Assembly (NCBI RefSeq): GCF_013522725.1
Contig: NZ_JAAMRF010000004.1
Location: 124,001-188,000 of the forward strand
Direction of reading: 5' to 3'
Origin: Stutzerimonas azotifigens
GTDB taxonomy: Bacteria > Pseudomonadota > Gammaproteobacteria > Pseudomonadales > Pseudomonadaceae
Length of the DNA stretch: 64,000 bases
This document shows positions 1-9,059 of the stretch, in pieces. The notes beneath the pieces were generated by a model. It was given only the letters and a program-made list of their open reading frames with translations. It ran no database searches and was not told the origin of the DNA. Both the position numbers and the translations under genes were made by a program. Position 1 is the stretch's first letter. Each line of letters begins with the position of its first letter.

Positions 1-810
1 CTCTTCACCCTGACCAACCGTGAATACATCGCCCTCGAAGGCATCGAGCACAGCCTGCCGGTACTCGCGCCCGTCCCCAACGACGCCAAGGCCTGGGTGG
101 ACACCGCGGCCCGCCAGAACCTGAACCTGCAAGCGGTCAACCACGCGGTGACCGCCGCCGAGGAGACCCTGCGCCAGCGCCGTGCCGGACATGCCCCCAC
201 CGTCGATGCAGTGGCCTCCTATCGCCGCGGCGACAACGACAGCCTGGGCTTCACCAATACCGGCGTTTCGGCGGTGCCCGGCTACCCGCGCTACAACGGC
301 GACGTCGAGCAGCGCACCATTGGGCTGCAGCTCAACATCCCGCTCTACAGTGGCGGCCTGACCACCTCGCAATCGCGCGAAGCCTACCACCGCCTCGACC
401 AGACCGAGCAGCAGCGCGAGAGCCTACGCCGCCAAGTCGTGGAAAACACCCGCAACCTGCACCGGGCGGTGAATACCGACGTGGAACAGGTCCAGGCCCG
501 TCGCCAGTCGATCGTTTCCAACCAGAGCGCGCTGGAAGCCACCGAAATCGGCTATCAGGTCGGTACCCGCAACATCGTCGATGTACTCGACACCCAACGT
601 CGCCTGTTCGCCGCCGTGCGCGACTACAACAACGCGCGCTACGACTACATCCTCGACAACCTACGGCTCAAGCAGGCGGCCGGCACGCTAAGCCCGGCAG
701 ACCTCGAGACGCTCGGCCAGTACCTCAAGCCGGACTACGACCCGGACACCGACTTCCTGCCACCAGACCTGTCGCAGAACCTTGGCCGCCCGACCAACTT
801 GGATCGCTGA
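1..810 (+). CDS. TolC-family outer membrane efflux channel, C-terminal part (5' end outside window)
   Basis: The frame is open from base 1, so this is the C-terminal ~269 residues of a longer protein; TolC proteins are usually 430-490 aa. The visible part has the long heptad-rich helices and short beta segments of the OEP fold, for example the block around positions 420-560 rich in Q, R, E and N, and the YQVGTRNIVDVLDTQRRLF segment near 550-610 that is typical of TolC itself. In the family three copies form an outer-membrane barrel plus periplasmic tunnel serving type I secretion and RND pumps. The gene is followed by a strong terminator and faces waaA, the same arrangement as PA4987/PA4988. 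Family confidence is high; the transport partner cannot be told from here. Confidence 0.93.
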   Translation, partial: LFTLTNREYIALEGIEHSLPVLAPVPNDAKAWVDTAARQNLNLQAVNHAVTAAEETLRQRRAGHAPTVDAVASYRRGDNDSLGFTNTGVSAVPGYPRYNGDVEQRTIGLQLNIPLYSGGLTTSQSREAYHRLDQTEQQRESLRRQVVENTRNLHRAVNTDVEQVQARRQSIVSNQSALEATEIGYQVGTRNIVDVLDTQRRLFAAVRDYNNARYDYILDNLRLKQAAGTLSPADLETLGQYLKPDYDPDTDFLPPDLSQNLGRPTNLDR

Positions 811-812
811 CG

Positions 813-841
813 AAAAAGCCCGGCATCGCCGGGCTTTTTTT
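813..841. terminator. Bidirectional intrinsic terminator between tolC-like gene and waaA
   Basis: AAAAAGCCCGGC, a short loop, then GCCGGGC followed by a run of T. The A-run on the left makes it work on both strands, which fits the convergent genes ending at 810 (+) and 854 (-). Confidence 0.9.
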
Positions 842-853
842 CGGCCTACAGGT

Positions 854-2122
854 TCAGGCGCGCGCCAGGGCCGCACCGAGAGTTTCCAGCAAACGCCGCA
901 ACGCTCCCTGATTGGCCTTGACCACCGAGAGCCCGGCCTCGCGCATCCGTGCCGCCGCCGCGTCATCTGCCCATAGGCGCAGCAGGTGCGCATGGAGCCC
1001 TTCGGCGTCGTCGACCTGCACCAGCGCACCGCCTTCGCGCAGCCGCGCGGCGATCTCCTCGAAATTGAATAGGTGCGGGCCGCTTAGCACCGGTTTGCCC
1101 AGCGCTGCCGGCTCGAGCAGGTTGTGCCCACCGTTGGGCACTAGGCTGCCGCCGACGAAGGCAAGATCCGCCAGCGCATAGAGATAGAGCAGTTCACCCA
1201 TGGTATCGCCGAGCAGAACCTGGGTATCGGCGTCGACCGGCTCGTCGAGCGATCGCCTGACCGTGGCGAACCCTTGCCTGCGCGCCAGCGCGTGCACGTC
1301 GCCGAACCGCTCGGGATGACGCGGCACCAGAATCAGCAGCGCGTCGGGACGATCCGCCAGGAGCTGGCGGTGAGCCGAGAGGACGACCTCGTCTTCGCCA
1401 CGATGGGTACTGGCCGCGATCCACACCGGCCGCCCCTGCCATGCCTGCCGCTGATGGGTGGCGCGCTCAGGGAGCTGGGGATCGATGGCCAGGTCGTACT
1501 TGATCGACCCGGTCACCTGCACCGCTTCCGCGCGCGCGCCCAGCGCCCGGAAGCGCTCGGCCTCGGCCTCGGTCTGCACGGCGATGCAGGCCAGTTCGGC
1601 CAGCATCGGCGCGACGAGCCCGCCGAGCCGCCCATAACCGCGGGCCGAACGCTCGGACAACCGCGCGTTGGCCAGAACCACCGGGATACCGCGCCGGGCA
1701 CACTGATGGATGTGGTTGGGCCACAGCTCGGTTTCCATCACCACCGCCAGCTGCGGGCGCAGGCGATCGAGAAAGCGCGCCGCAGCCCAGGGCAGGTCAT
1801 AGGGCAGATAGCAATGCTGGACGCTGTCGCCGAACAGCGCCTGGATGCGCTCGGAACCGGTGGGGGTCATACAGGTGATGGTGATCGGCATTTGCGGATA
1901 CCGCGCCATCAGCTCGCGGATCATCGGGGCGGCGGCAATGCTTTCGCCCACCGAGACCGCATGCACCCAGATGCCGCCCTGGCGCAGGGGTGGCGGGCCA
2001 ACGGCGAAGCGCTCGCCGACTCGGCGTGCATATGCCGGAGCCCGCCAGGCACGCCACAGCAGGCGCAGCGCGATCAGCGGCAGGGCGAGATGAAAAAGCA
2101 GCGTATAGAGGGGTCTGTTCAT
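854..2122 (-). CDS. waaA: 3-deoxy-D-manno-octulosonic acid (Kdo) transferase
   Basis: Transfers Kdo from CMP-Kdo to lipid IVA at the inner membrane, the first step of LPS inner-core assembly. The chosen start (ATG at 2122, protein MNRPLYTLLFH...) gives 422 residues, the family's usual size, and begins with the expected membrane-anchor helix (LYTLLFHLALPLIALRLLW); the frame extends upstream to 2188 but that extension lacks family character. Seen next: the GGIWVHAVSVGES block of the N-terminal GT-B domain, then METELWPN, and the C-terminal GDTMGELLYLYALADLAFVGG and NLLEPAALGKPV motifs of Kdo transferases. It converges on the tolC-like gene and diverges from emrE. P. aeruginosa has a regulator gene between waaA and the SMR gene (PA4989); here it is absent. 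Confidence 0.96.
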   Translation of the reverse strand: MNRPLYTLLFHLALPLIALRLLWRAWRAPAYARRVGERFAVGPPPLRQGGIWVHAVSVGESIAAAPMIRELMARYPQMPITITCMTPTGSERIQALFGDSVQHCYLPYDLPWAAARFLDRLRPQLAVVMETELWPNHIHQCARRGIPVVLANARLSERSARGYGRLGGLVAPMLAELACIAVQTEAEAERFRALGARAEAVQVTGSIKYDLAIDPQLPERATHQRQAWQGRPVWIAASTHRGEDEVVLSAHRQLLADRPDALLILVPRHPERFGDVHALARRQGFATVRRSLDEPVDADTQVLLGDTMGELLYLYALADLAFVGGSLVPNGGHNLLEPAALGKPVLSGPHLFNFEEIAARLREGGALVQVDDAEGLHAHLLRLWADDAAAARMREAGLSVVKANQGALRRLLETLGAALARA

Positions 2123-2267
2123 GGCCGCGCAGCTTAGCAAAAGCCGGCGGTGACGCGGAGCGTACCGATGCGGGGCGCGGCCAGCCATGCGCCGGGCGGG
2201 CGATCAATGCTAGCGTTGCCTGTCACTCTCGAAGCGTAACCGCCCGCCCCTCGCTCAAGGACTGCCC

Positions 2268-2600
2268 ATGCCCGCCTACCTCTACCTCGCCTTCGCCATC
2301 GTCGCAGAAGTGATCGCCACCACCTCGATGAAAGCGCTCGACGGGTTCAACAAGCCGTTGCCACTGGCGCTGGTCGTATTCGGCTATGGCACCTCGTTCT
2401 GGATGCTGAGCCTGGTCGTCAAGAGCATCCCCGTGGGTATCGCCTATGCGATCTGGGCGGGCCTGGGCATCGTTCTGGTGAGCGTCGCCGCCTCGGTCCT
2501 CTACGCGCAGAAGCTCGATCTGCCGGCAGTGCTGGGAATGGTGCTGATCATCGCGGGCGTGGTGGTGATACAGCTGTTTTCCAGCAGCACTGGACACTGA
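2268..2600 (+). CDS. emrE: Small multidrug resistance (SMR) exporter, EmrE-like
   Basis: A 110-residue, four-helix inner-membrane protein. It carries the essential Glu14 in helix 1 (AIVAEVIATTSMK), the GIAYAIWAGLGIVL helix-3 signature and the LDLPA loop before helix 4, and it aligns along its whole length with E. coli EmrE as I remember it. SMR proteins act as antiparallel dimers exchanging protons for quaternary ammonium compounds and other cationic drugs. AAGGA lies just ahead of the ATG. It is divergent from waaA across ~145 bp and is the counterpart of PA4990. The exact substrate (quaternary ammonium compounds or guanidinium) cannot be set from sequence alone; the GIAYAIW motif favours the EmrE branch. 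Confidence 0.93.
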   Translation: MPAYLYLAFAIVAEVIATTSMKALDGFNKPLPLALVVFGYGTSFWMLSLVVKSIPVGIAYAIWAGLGIVLVSVAASVLYAQKLDLPAVLGMVLIIAGVVVIQLFSSSTGH

Positions 2601-2671
2601 CCTGGCAGCGCCTGCCGAAACCCGCCTGAACGGCGCGGGTTATACTGCCTGTTTTCAACGCGAGGCCGGAC

Positions 2672-3847
2672 ATGTCCACATCCCTGAGCACAGACGTACT
2701 GATCGTCGGCGGCGGCGTCGCCGGTTTATGGCTCAATGCGCGCCTGCGCCAACAGGGCTATTCGACGGTACTGCTGGAGCGCGGCGCGCTGGGTGGCGGA
2801 CAGAGCATCAAATCCCAGGGCATCATCCACGGCGGCACCAAGTATGCACTGCACGGCGCGCTGACCGGCGCCTCCGAGGCCATCGCCGACATGCCACGCC
2901 GCTGGCGCGAAGCGATCGGCGGTGCCGGCGAACTCGATCTGGCGGGCGTACGCCTGCTGTCGGATGCACATTACCTGTGGTCGCCCGGCACGCTGGCCGG
3001 CAACCTCACCAGCTTCTTCGCCAGCAAAGCGGTGCGCTCGCGCGTCGAGCAGGTCAAGGGCAACGCGCTGCCCCCTGCGCTGCAGAATGCCCGCTTCAAG
3101 GGCAAGGTGTATCGCCTGAGCGAGCTGGTACTCGACGTACCCAGCCTGATCGCGCGCCTGGCCCAGCTGGCCGGAGACAGCCTGATGGCCGCGACGCAGA
3201 TCGAACCCCTGCGCGAGAGCGGCGAGCTCGTCGGACTGATCGTCGACGGCGTCGCGATACGGGCCCAACGCATCGTACTCAACGCCGGCGCCGGCAATGC
3301 CGAACTGCTCGCCTCGCTGGGGCTGGACCAACCCGCCATGCAGCGGCGACCGCTGCACATGGTCATCGTCAAGTCGGTCAACCTCAAGCCGCTGTACGCC
3401 CATTGCCTGGGGGGCGGCACCAAGCCACGCGTCACGGTGACCAGCCATCCGGCAAGCGATGGCCGCTGGGTCTGGTACCTGGGCGGCGACCTTGCCGAGG
3501 CGGACGGCGTGGCGCGCTCCCCCGAAGCGCAGATCGAAGCCGCCAGGCGCGAGCTGGCGGACCTGGTGCCCTGGATCGACCTCAGCGATGCGCAGTGGGC
3601 GACGTTGCGGGTCGAGCGCGCCGAGCCGGCGCAATCGAACCAGGTCAGGCCGGACAACGCCTTCCTCGCCGAACAGGGCCGCCTGCTGGTCGGCTGGCCG
3701 ACCAAGCTTGCCCTGGCACCAGACTTTTCCGACCGCGTCGAAGCGGTGCTGACCCGCGACGGGATTCAGCCCACGCCCCATGAGCCGCTTCCCGCCCTGC
3801 CACGCCCACCGATGGCCAAGCCGTTCTGGGAGGAGCTGCTACCGTGA
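2672..3847 (+). CDS. FAD-dependent oxidoreductase, D-amino-acid-oxidase family
   Basis: 391 residues. An N-terminal Rossmann dinucleotide-binding motif (VLIVGGGVAGLWLNARL) is followed by the acidic residue binding the FAD ribose (LLERG), then QSIKSQGIIHGG, which resembles the substrate-proximal segment of DAO-type enzymes such as LhgO. The C-terminal region has VGWPTKLALAPDF, where the family often closes the FAD site. The substrate is unknown. A TATACT hexamer at 2641-2646 is a candidate -10 element. The stop overlaps the GTG start of the aldo-keto reductase (GTGA), so the two are translationally coupled and probably handle the same metabolite. Counterpart of PA4991. Confidence 0.88.
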   Translation: MSTSLSTDVLIVGGGVAGLWLNARLRQQGYSTVLLERGALGGGQSIKSQGIIHGGTKYALHGALTGASEAIADMPRRWREAIGGAGELDLAGVRLLSDAHYLWSPGTLAGNLTSFFASKAVRSRVEQVKGNALPPALQNARFKGKVYRLSELVLDVPSLIARLAQLAGDSLMAATQIEPLRESGELVGLIVDGVAIRAQRIVLNAGAGNAELLASLGLDQPAMQRRPLHMVIVKSVNLKPLYAHCLGGGTKPRVTVTSHPASDGRWVWYLGGDLAEADGVARSPEAQIEAARRELADLVPWIDLSDAQWATLRVERAEPAQSNQVRPDNAFLAEQGRLLVGWPTKLALAPDFSDRVEAVLTRDGIQPTPHEPLPALPRPPMAKPFWEELLP

Positions 3848-4653
3848 AGACGCTGCATGACCTGCATCGCCCGCTGGGCAGCACCGGCCTTCGCGTATCG
3901 CCGCTGGGCCTGGGCACCGTGAAGCTCGGCCGCGACCAGGGCGTCAAGTACCCGAACGGATTCACCATCCCCGACGACGAGCAGGCTCTCCGCCTGCTGG
4001 CCTGCGCCCGCGAGCTGGGCATCAACCTGATCGACACCGCGCCGGCATACGGCACCAGTGAGGAGCGTCTCGGACCGCTACTGCAGGGGCAGCGGAACGA
4101 CTGGGTGCTGGTGAGCAAGGTCGGAGAGGAATTCGAGAACGGCCAGTCGCGCTTCGACTTTTCCGCCGCCCACACCCGCTATTCGGTGGAGCGCAGCCTC
4201 AGGCGCCTGAAAACCGACCGGATCGACTTGGTACTGGTTCATTCCGACGGCAACGACCTGGCGATCCTCGAACAATCGGACGTCTACCAGACGCTCGCCG
4301 AACTCAAGCGCGAGGGCAAGCTGCTGGCGTTCGGCTTTTCCGGCAAGACCGTCGAGGGTGGCCTGCTCGCCCTGCGCGAAGGAGACTGCGCGATGGTCAC
4401 CTACAACCTGCAAGCGCGCGAGGAGAAAGCGGTGATCGATTACGCCGCCGCACACGGCAAAGGCATCCTGGTGAAAAAGGCCCTGGCCAGCGGCCACGCG
4501 TGCCTTGCCGACGGCGAAGACCCGGTGAGGCGCAGCTTCGAGCTGCTGTTCGGCGAGCCCGGTGTCGCCAGCGCAATCGTCGGAACCATCAACCTGCAAC
4601 ATCTGTCGGATAACGTCGCCAGCGTTGCGGCCGTATTAAACCAACAATCCTGA
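3844..4653 (+). CDS. Aldo/keto reductase family protein
   Basis: 269 residues, GTG start overlapping the preceding stop by 4 bp. The AKR catalytic tetrad is visible: Asp and Tyr in LIDTAPAYGTSEERLG, Lys in LVSKVGEE, His in LVLVHSDG. The C-terminal part (FGEPGVASAIVGTINLQHL) is the NADPH-binding end of the TIM barrel. It is shorter than typical 300+ residue AKRs but no core strand seems missing. The tight coupling to an FAD oxidoreductase suggests both act on one compound, a guess. Counterpart of PA4992. Confidence 0.9.
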   Translation: MKTLHDLHRPLGSTGLRVSPLGLGTVKLGRDQGVKYPNGFTIPDDEQALRLLACARELGINLIDTAPAYGTSEERLGPLLQGQRNDWVLVSKVGEEFENGQSRFDFSAAHTRYSVERSLRRLKTDRIDLVLVHSDGNDLAILEQSDVYQTLAELKREGKLLAFGFSGKTVEGGLLALREGDCAMVTYNLQAREEKAVIDYAAAHGKGILVKKALASGHACLADGEDPVRRSFELLFGEPGVASAIVGTINLQHLSDNVASVAAVLNQQS

Positions 4654-4694
4654 GCCGCCCGAGCGGCCACGCCCGACGCGAGAAGGAGCCCGAG

Positions 4695-5609
4695 ATGCCG
4701 CGAGTCCTCATCCGAAAGAACCCCGCTTCCTTCAAGACCCTGCCCCTGAGCGTCGAGGCCAGCCCTGAAGGCCTGCGCTACCAGAGCCTGGGCACGCCGC
4801 TCAACTTCAGCCAGATGCTCGAGCGCCGCCGCCCGATCGACGTCGAAGATCCGGAGCGTTTCTCCGTCCAGCTGGCCAATCTGGGCGTTTCGGTACGCCT
4901 GACCCTCGAGTGGCAGGGGCGCGAGTACTGGGTCCTGGTGCGCCAGCAACGCCTAGATCGCGGCGACGTCGTCCTCAAGCTGATTTCCGGCTACGTTCCG
5001 GCCCACGAACTCAACCTGCCGCTGCTTACCGCCATCCAGGAGATTGCCGAGGAATGCCTGCTCGAAACCAGTGACGGCTGGCTCGCTGGCCGCTTTGGTG
5101 ATACCTGGCTGCCAACGCCCTACGCCAATGCGCTGCGCTACCGAGAATCGGCCAATTTCAGCCTGGGCTCGCTATCTGGTTCGGCGCGCCCCGTGCAATG
5201 CGGAAGCATGACGCTGATGGAGCGGCCCCGGGCCTACGTGCACCTGCCCACCGCCTCGCTGCAACTGGTCTACGACATGCGCCTGGACTTGCCCAAGGAT
5301 TGCAAGCAGCTGAGCCTGTTTCATGTCGACGAGCGCATCGAGGACGACAAGCTGGTCGCTCGACTGGAGCGCAGCAAGCCCGACCTCTACCTGATCCCGT
5401 TGCACGAAGGCCGCCCGACGGCGGAGCTGCTGACGTTACGCAAAGGCATGCTGACGCCCGTCAGTACCCGTGGCGTTTGCCTTTCGGAAAGTTTCGCGCC
5501 GCAGACTGGCTGGATCGTGCGCGAGGAACGCACCCGCTGGAAGGACTGGATCAGCCAGCAGAACATCCAGCCTCCGGTGCCGACGCGCCCCCGGCAGAAC
5601 GCCAGCTGA
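4695..5609 (+). CDS. Conserved Pseudomonas protein of unknown function (often labelled metal ABC transporter ATPase)
   Basis: 304 residues preceded by AGAAGGAGCC, a strong ribosome binding site. I see no Walker A motif, so the database label metal ABC transporter ATPase, as I recall it, is not supported. The middle has AIQEIAEECLLE (about residues 114-125), which resembles the second half of a Nudix box, and the chain alternates short beta segments; a Nudix-like or Nudix-derived fold is possible. No signal peptide or membrane helix is seen, so probably cytoplasmic. It follows the AKR gene by 41 bp in the same direction and is the PA4993 counterpart by position. Function unknown. Confidence 0.8.
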   Translation: MPRVLIRKNPASFKTLPLSVEASPEGLRYQSLGTPLNFSQMLERRRPIDVEDPERFSVQLANLGVSVRLTLEWQGREYWVLVRQQRLDRGDVVLKLISGYVPAHELNLPLLTAIQEIAEECLLETSDGWLAGRFGDTWLPTPYANALRYRESANFSLGSLSGSARPVQCGSMTLMERPRAYVHLPTASLQLVYDMRLDLPKDCKQLSLFHVDERIEDDKLVARLERSKPDLYLIPLHEGRPTAELLTLRKGMLTPVSTRGVCLSESFAPQTGWIVREERTRWKDWISQQNIQPPVPTRPRQNAS

Positions 5610-5624
5610 CGCAGCCACGATACG

Positions 5625-7046
5625 TCAACGGCTGCGGATCTTCTCGACGATGGCGGTCGTGGAGCTGTTCTCGACCAGCCCGAGCACCTTCACCGTACCG
5701 CCATAGGCCTTGACCAGATCGGCACCGACCACTTGGTCGACCCCATAGTCGCCACCCTTGACCAGCACATCGGGCTTGACCTGCGCCAGCAGGTTTTCCG
5801 GCGTGTCTTCGGGGAAACAGACCACCCAGTCCACCGCACCGAGCCCGGCCAGCACGGCCATGCGCCGATCGACCGAGTTGATCGGCCGCCCTGGGCCTTT
5901 CAGACGGCTGACCGAGCCGTCGTCGTTGACCGCCACCACCAGCCGATCGCCCTGCGCGCGCGCCTGCTCAAGATAAGTCACATGGCCGGCGTGCAGGATG
6001 TCGAAGCAGCCGTTGGTGAAGACGATCTTCTCGCCCTGAGCGCGCGCATCCTCGATCACTGTCAGCAACTGCTCGAGCGTCATCACGCCCCGCTCTGAGC
6101 CCTCCTCGCGCTGCACCGCGCGGCGCAACTCCGGCGCGCTAATGCAGGCGGTCCCGAGCTTGCCGACCACGATTCCCGCCGCCAGGTTGGCCAGCGCCAC
6201 CGCCTGAGGCAGTTGCTCGCCCGCCGCGAGGCTCGCCGCCAGGGTAGAGATCACCGTATCGCCCGCACCGGTCACATCGAAGACTTCACGGGCACGCGCC
6301 GGCAGGTGCAGCTCGGGACAACCGGGACGCAGCAAGGTCATGCCATGCTCACCGCGCGTGACCAGCAGCGCCTGCATATCCAGATCCTCGATCAGCGCTA
6401 AGCCCTTCGCAACAAGATCCGCCTCGTCGACACAGGGACCCACCACCGCCTCGAACTCCGCCAGGTTCGGCGTGATCAGCGTGGCGCCGCGATAGACCTC
6501 GAAATTCTTGCCCTTAGGATCGGCCAACACCGGGATGCCTTTCGCCCGCGCAGCCTGGATGAGGGCCTGATGATTCTTCAGCGCGCCCTTGCCGTAATCC
6601 GACAACACCAGCACCTTGACCCCAGAAAGCAGCGCGTCGGTCGAGGCAAACAGCTGTGCGGGGTCGGTATCGAAGGGCTCTTCGAAGTCCATCCGCAGCA
6701 GCTGCTGGTGACGACTCATAACGCGCAGCTTGACGATGGTCGGCTGGCTCTCGATCTGTTGAAAGTGCGCCTGGACCCCCGCCGCAGCCAGGCTATCGGA
6801 CAGGCTCTGCCCCGCTTCGTCGACGCCCGTCACGCCAACCAGAGAAGCTGGCGCGCCAAGCGCCGCGATATTCAGCGCGACGTTGGCCGCGCCGCCCGGC
6901 CGATCCTCAATCTGATCGACCCGCACCACCGGCACCGGCGCTTCCGGAGAAATCCGCGACGTACCGCCATGCCAGTAGCGGTCGAGCATGACATCGCCCA
7001 CCACCAGAACGGGCGCGCGATCGAAACGGGGCAGGGATAATTTCAT
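5625..7046 (-). CDS. hldE: Bifunctional D-glycero-beta-D-manno-heptose-7-phosphate kinase / heptose-1-phosphate adenylyltransferase
   Basis: Makes the ADP-heptose precursor used by WaaC and WaaF. The start at 7046 ([18 protein letters not shown]) has GAGAG upstream and gives 473 residues, the normal HldE size; the open frame continues to 7187 without family sequence. Residues ~1-320 are a PfkB/ribokinase domain ([11 protein letters not shown] near the start, [18 protein letters not shown] at the phosphate-binding end). Residues ~340-473 are a nucleotidyltransferase with [16 protein letters not shown], containing the HxGH catalytic motif. It ends 16 bp from the convergent unknown gene at 5609, and is divergent from the small kinase-like gene. 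Confidence 0.97.
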   Translation of the reverse strand: MKLSLPRFDRAPVLVVGDVMLDRYWHGGTSRISPEAPVPVVRVDQIEDRPGGAANVALNIAALGAPASLVGVTGVDEAGQSLSDSLAAAGVQAHFQQIESQPTIVKLRVMSRHQQLLRMDFEEPFDTDPAQLFASTDALLSGVKVLVLSDYGKGALKNHQALIQAARAKGIPVLADPKGKNFEVYRGATLITPNLAEFEAVVGPCVDEADLVAKGLALIEDLDMQALLVTRGEHGMTLLRPGCPELHLPARAREVFDVTGAGDTVISTLAASLAAGEQLPQAVALANLAAGIVVGKLGTACISAPELRRAVQREEGSERGVMTLEQLLTVIEDARAQGEKIVFTNGCFDILHAGHVTYLEQARAQGDRLVVAVNDDGSVSRLKGPGRPINSVDRRMAVLAGLGAVDWVVCFPEDTPENLLAQVKPDVLVKGGDYGVDQVVGADLVKAYGGTVKVLGLVENSSTTAIVEKIRSR

Positions 7047-7185
7047 GGGAACTCTCGGGCGGGCGGAAGCGATAATAATAACATGCCGTACAAATGCCTC
7101 TTCGCAGGCAGATTCAATGCCATCACCTCGATTGGAAACAAGCGCTGGTAAGCCGCATGGCATTCGAGTACGCCTCTGCGGCATC

Positions 7186-7848
7186 ATGTGCGCTTTTCAG
7201 GCAATGATGGCCCCCGCTTTGAACATACACCGCAAACTTGCCGACGCAGAACTGCAGCAGATGCTTGCGGGCGCTCGCATTTTGGAGAAGGACAGCTTCG
7301 GACCGAAAGTCTACGCACTGAACAATGGCGAGATTCTCAAGATTTTTCGCCGCAAGCGTATGTTTTCCTCAACCTTGCTTCGCCCGAGTTCACAACGCTT
7401 TTACGACAACGCCGTGGGGCTTTCTGCTCTTGGGATTCCGACAGTCACACCACTTGCATGCTATCGCCTCGACGATGCACGCCGTACGGCCGTCCGCTAT
7501 CAGCCGTTACTCGGAGACACCCTGAGCGACAGACTCAGACACTCCCCTGAGCAATGGCGAGACATCCTTCCCTCGCTGGCGAGATTCATAAACCAGCTGC
7601 ATGCAAGGGGCGTTTATTTCCGGTCGTTGCACGCGGGCAACATCGTGATCACCGCCAATGGCGAGTACGGACTGATCGATGTGGCCGATATGCGCCTGCG
7701 TCGCAAGCCTCTGTCGAAAGCGCTGATCAGGCGCAACCGCGAGCACTTCGAGAAATATGCGCGCAAGGAACAACTGCCGCTCGAGCCTGGGGCGCTTTGG
7801 ACCGCCTGTGAACGTGGCCAGGCCATCAGTCTGCCGGCTGGCTTATAG
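7186..7848 (+). CDS. Small LPS-core kinase-like protein (PA4998-type), catalytic Asp replaced
   Basis: About 220 residues; ATGs at 7186, 7204 and 7207 are all possible starts and none has a clear ribosome site. The fold is of the WaaP/InaA kinase type: [16 protein letters not shown] holds the ATP-lysine strand, and [14 protein letters not shown] plus YGLIDVADM match the catalytic and metal-binding loops. In the catalytic loop the usual Asp (HxDLHxxN) is Ser147 (counted from 7186). The same family in Pseudomonas is sometimes called toluene tolerance protein. It is divergent from hldE and convergent with waaL. By position it matches PA4998. It may be a pseudokinase or use a different acid; unresolved. 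Confidence 0.82.
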   Translation: MCAFQAMMAPALNIHRKLADAELQQMLAGARILEKDSFGPKVYALNNGEILKIFRRKRMFSSTLLRPSSQRFYDNAVGLSALGIPTVTPLACYRLDDARRTAVRYQPLLGDTLSDRLRHSPEQWRDILPSLARFINQLHARGVYFRSLHAGNIVITANGEYGLIDVADMRLRRKPLSKALIRRNREHFEKYARKEQLPLEPGALWTACERGQAISLPAGL

Positions 7849-7861
7849 GTACAGCGGCAGC

Positions 7862-9022
7862 CTAGCCTGAGTGCGAAGCAGAAAGGCGCGGATGGCTGAT
7901 CAGACAAGCAGGAAGAATGACCAACAGCCAAAGCTCGTCGGGGTTGCCGATCAGCTTGGTCCCATCGAAATTCAAGCCAATCAAAGCCGTCGCAAGGTAT
8001 AGCCCCCAGGGATCCCGGCTTAGCCAAGCACGTCTCAGCACTACGGTCATCAATGCCACGAAGATGACGAGCGCCACGGCACCACCGAATACGCCGAGCG
8101 AAAGGAAGATACTGTGCGGATGGTTGATGGCCTCGCCGTTGAGCAGCAACTGGTCGGTTCGATGCTCAAGTCCGCAACCCATCCAAAGACCGCACGCGTA
8201 CCACTCGTGCAGCATGATGCTCCATAGCTGGAGCCGACCCGCGTCGGCGCGTTCGAATAAGCTGCCCACCTCGGGATATGTCAGACCTGCCCAGAGCGCG
8301 AAACTGCCCACTATCACCAGGCTGCCCGCCAGCCAGAGCGAATCGCGCAGGCGGCGAAACGAGAGATAGATCGAAGCCAGTAGTACGAGCGCGGCCAAGG
8401 CCACCAATCCGGAGCGGCTTTGCAAGACATATCCCATGCAGAACAGCGCCACCAGCAGCGCGAACGCCAGCTCGGCGAACTGGCGCGAACGAAGCCAGCC
8501 AGGCAGCGCCAGAGCAAAACAGCAGGCAATCCACATGCTCGTGTAGATCGGTCCGGTCATTCTCGAAGGCAGCCAGAGCACCCGCTCGCCCAGCGCGTAA
8601 TGGCCGGTCTCCCAATAGAACAGCGCGGAACCCGATACGTAGCCGACGAGAATCCAGTACAGCGCTCTGGCGAACAGCGGGTGCCGAAACGGCTGAGGGT
8701 CAATCAGACGACTGACCGTGAGAACAAAAAGCGCGACATAGAGAAGATGCTTGTAATGCTGGGCATCACCCGACCAGATGCCTACCACGGCGAACCATGC
8801 CAGCAGCAACGCCCAGAGCAGAAGATCGGAAGACGCCTTGACCCCCGCCCCCCGGTAGTAAAGCAGTACACCCAAGGACGGTAGCGCCAGAACCGCGTAA
8901 TACACGTTGTTGACCATCTTGGCCGTCGGCAGGACAAGGTAGCTGCCTATAAAAAGCACTAGCGCCACGGTGAAGTATGCGGAACGCCGATCTGCCGAAA
9001 AAAATGACACTAACGCTTTCAA
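7862..9022 (-). CDS. waaL: O-antigen ligase family membrane protein
   Basis: A multi-spanning inner-membrane protein of ~386 residues with about ten or more hydrophobic segments and a Wzy_C-type periplasmic loop: the arginine in RADAGRLQLWSIML and the histidines in HPHSIFLSLGVFGG sit where ligases need them. Such enzymes join undecaprenyl-linked O polysaccharide to lipid A-core. Start choice: no ATG is present; a TTG at 9022 lies 5 nt after GGAGG, while the frame extends to another TTG at 9034 and a GTG occurs at 9010. The position next to core genes matches PA4999. A Wzy polymerase is possible but the locus context favours the ligase. Confidence 0.85.
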   Translation of the reverse strand: MKALVSFFSADRRSAYFTVALVLFIGSYLVLPTAKMVNNVYYAVLALPSLGVLLYYRGAGVKASSDLLLWALLLAWFAVVGIWSGDAQHYKHLLYVALFVLTVSRLIDPQPFRHPLFARALYWILVGYVSGSALFYWETGHYALGERVLWLPSRMTGPIYTSMWIACCFALALPGWLRSRQFAELAFALLVALFCMGYVLQSRSGLVALAALVLLASIYLSFRRLRDSLWLAGSLVIVGSFALWAGLTYPEVGSLFERADAGRLQLWSIMLHEWYACGLWMGCGLEHRTDQLLLNGEAINHPHSIFLSLGVFGGAVALVIFVALMTVVLRRAWLSRDPWGLYLATALIGLNFDGTKLIGNPDELWLLVILPACLISHPRLSASHSG

Positions 9023-9059
9023 TTCGGCCTCCAAAGCCAGGTCCGCGTGCGAATTGTCG

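Noticed and set aside
7047..7187. N-terminal extension of hldE
   Set aside because: The HldE start at 7046 has a ribosome site and correct length; the upstream part overlaps the divergent promoter region.
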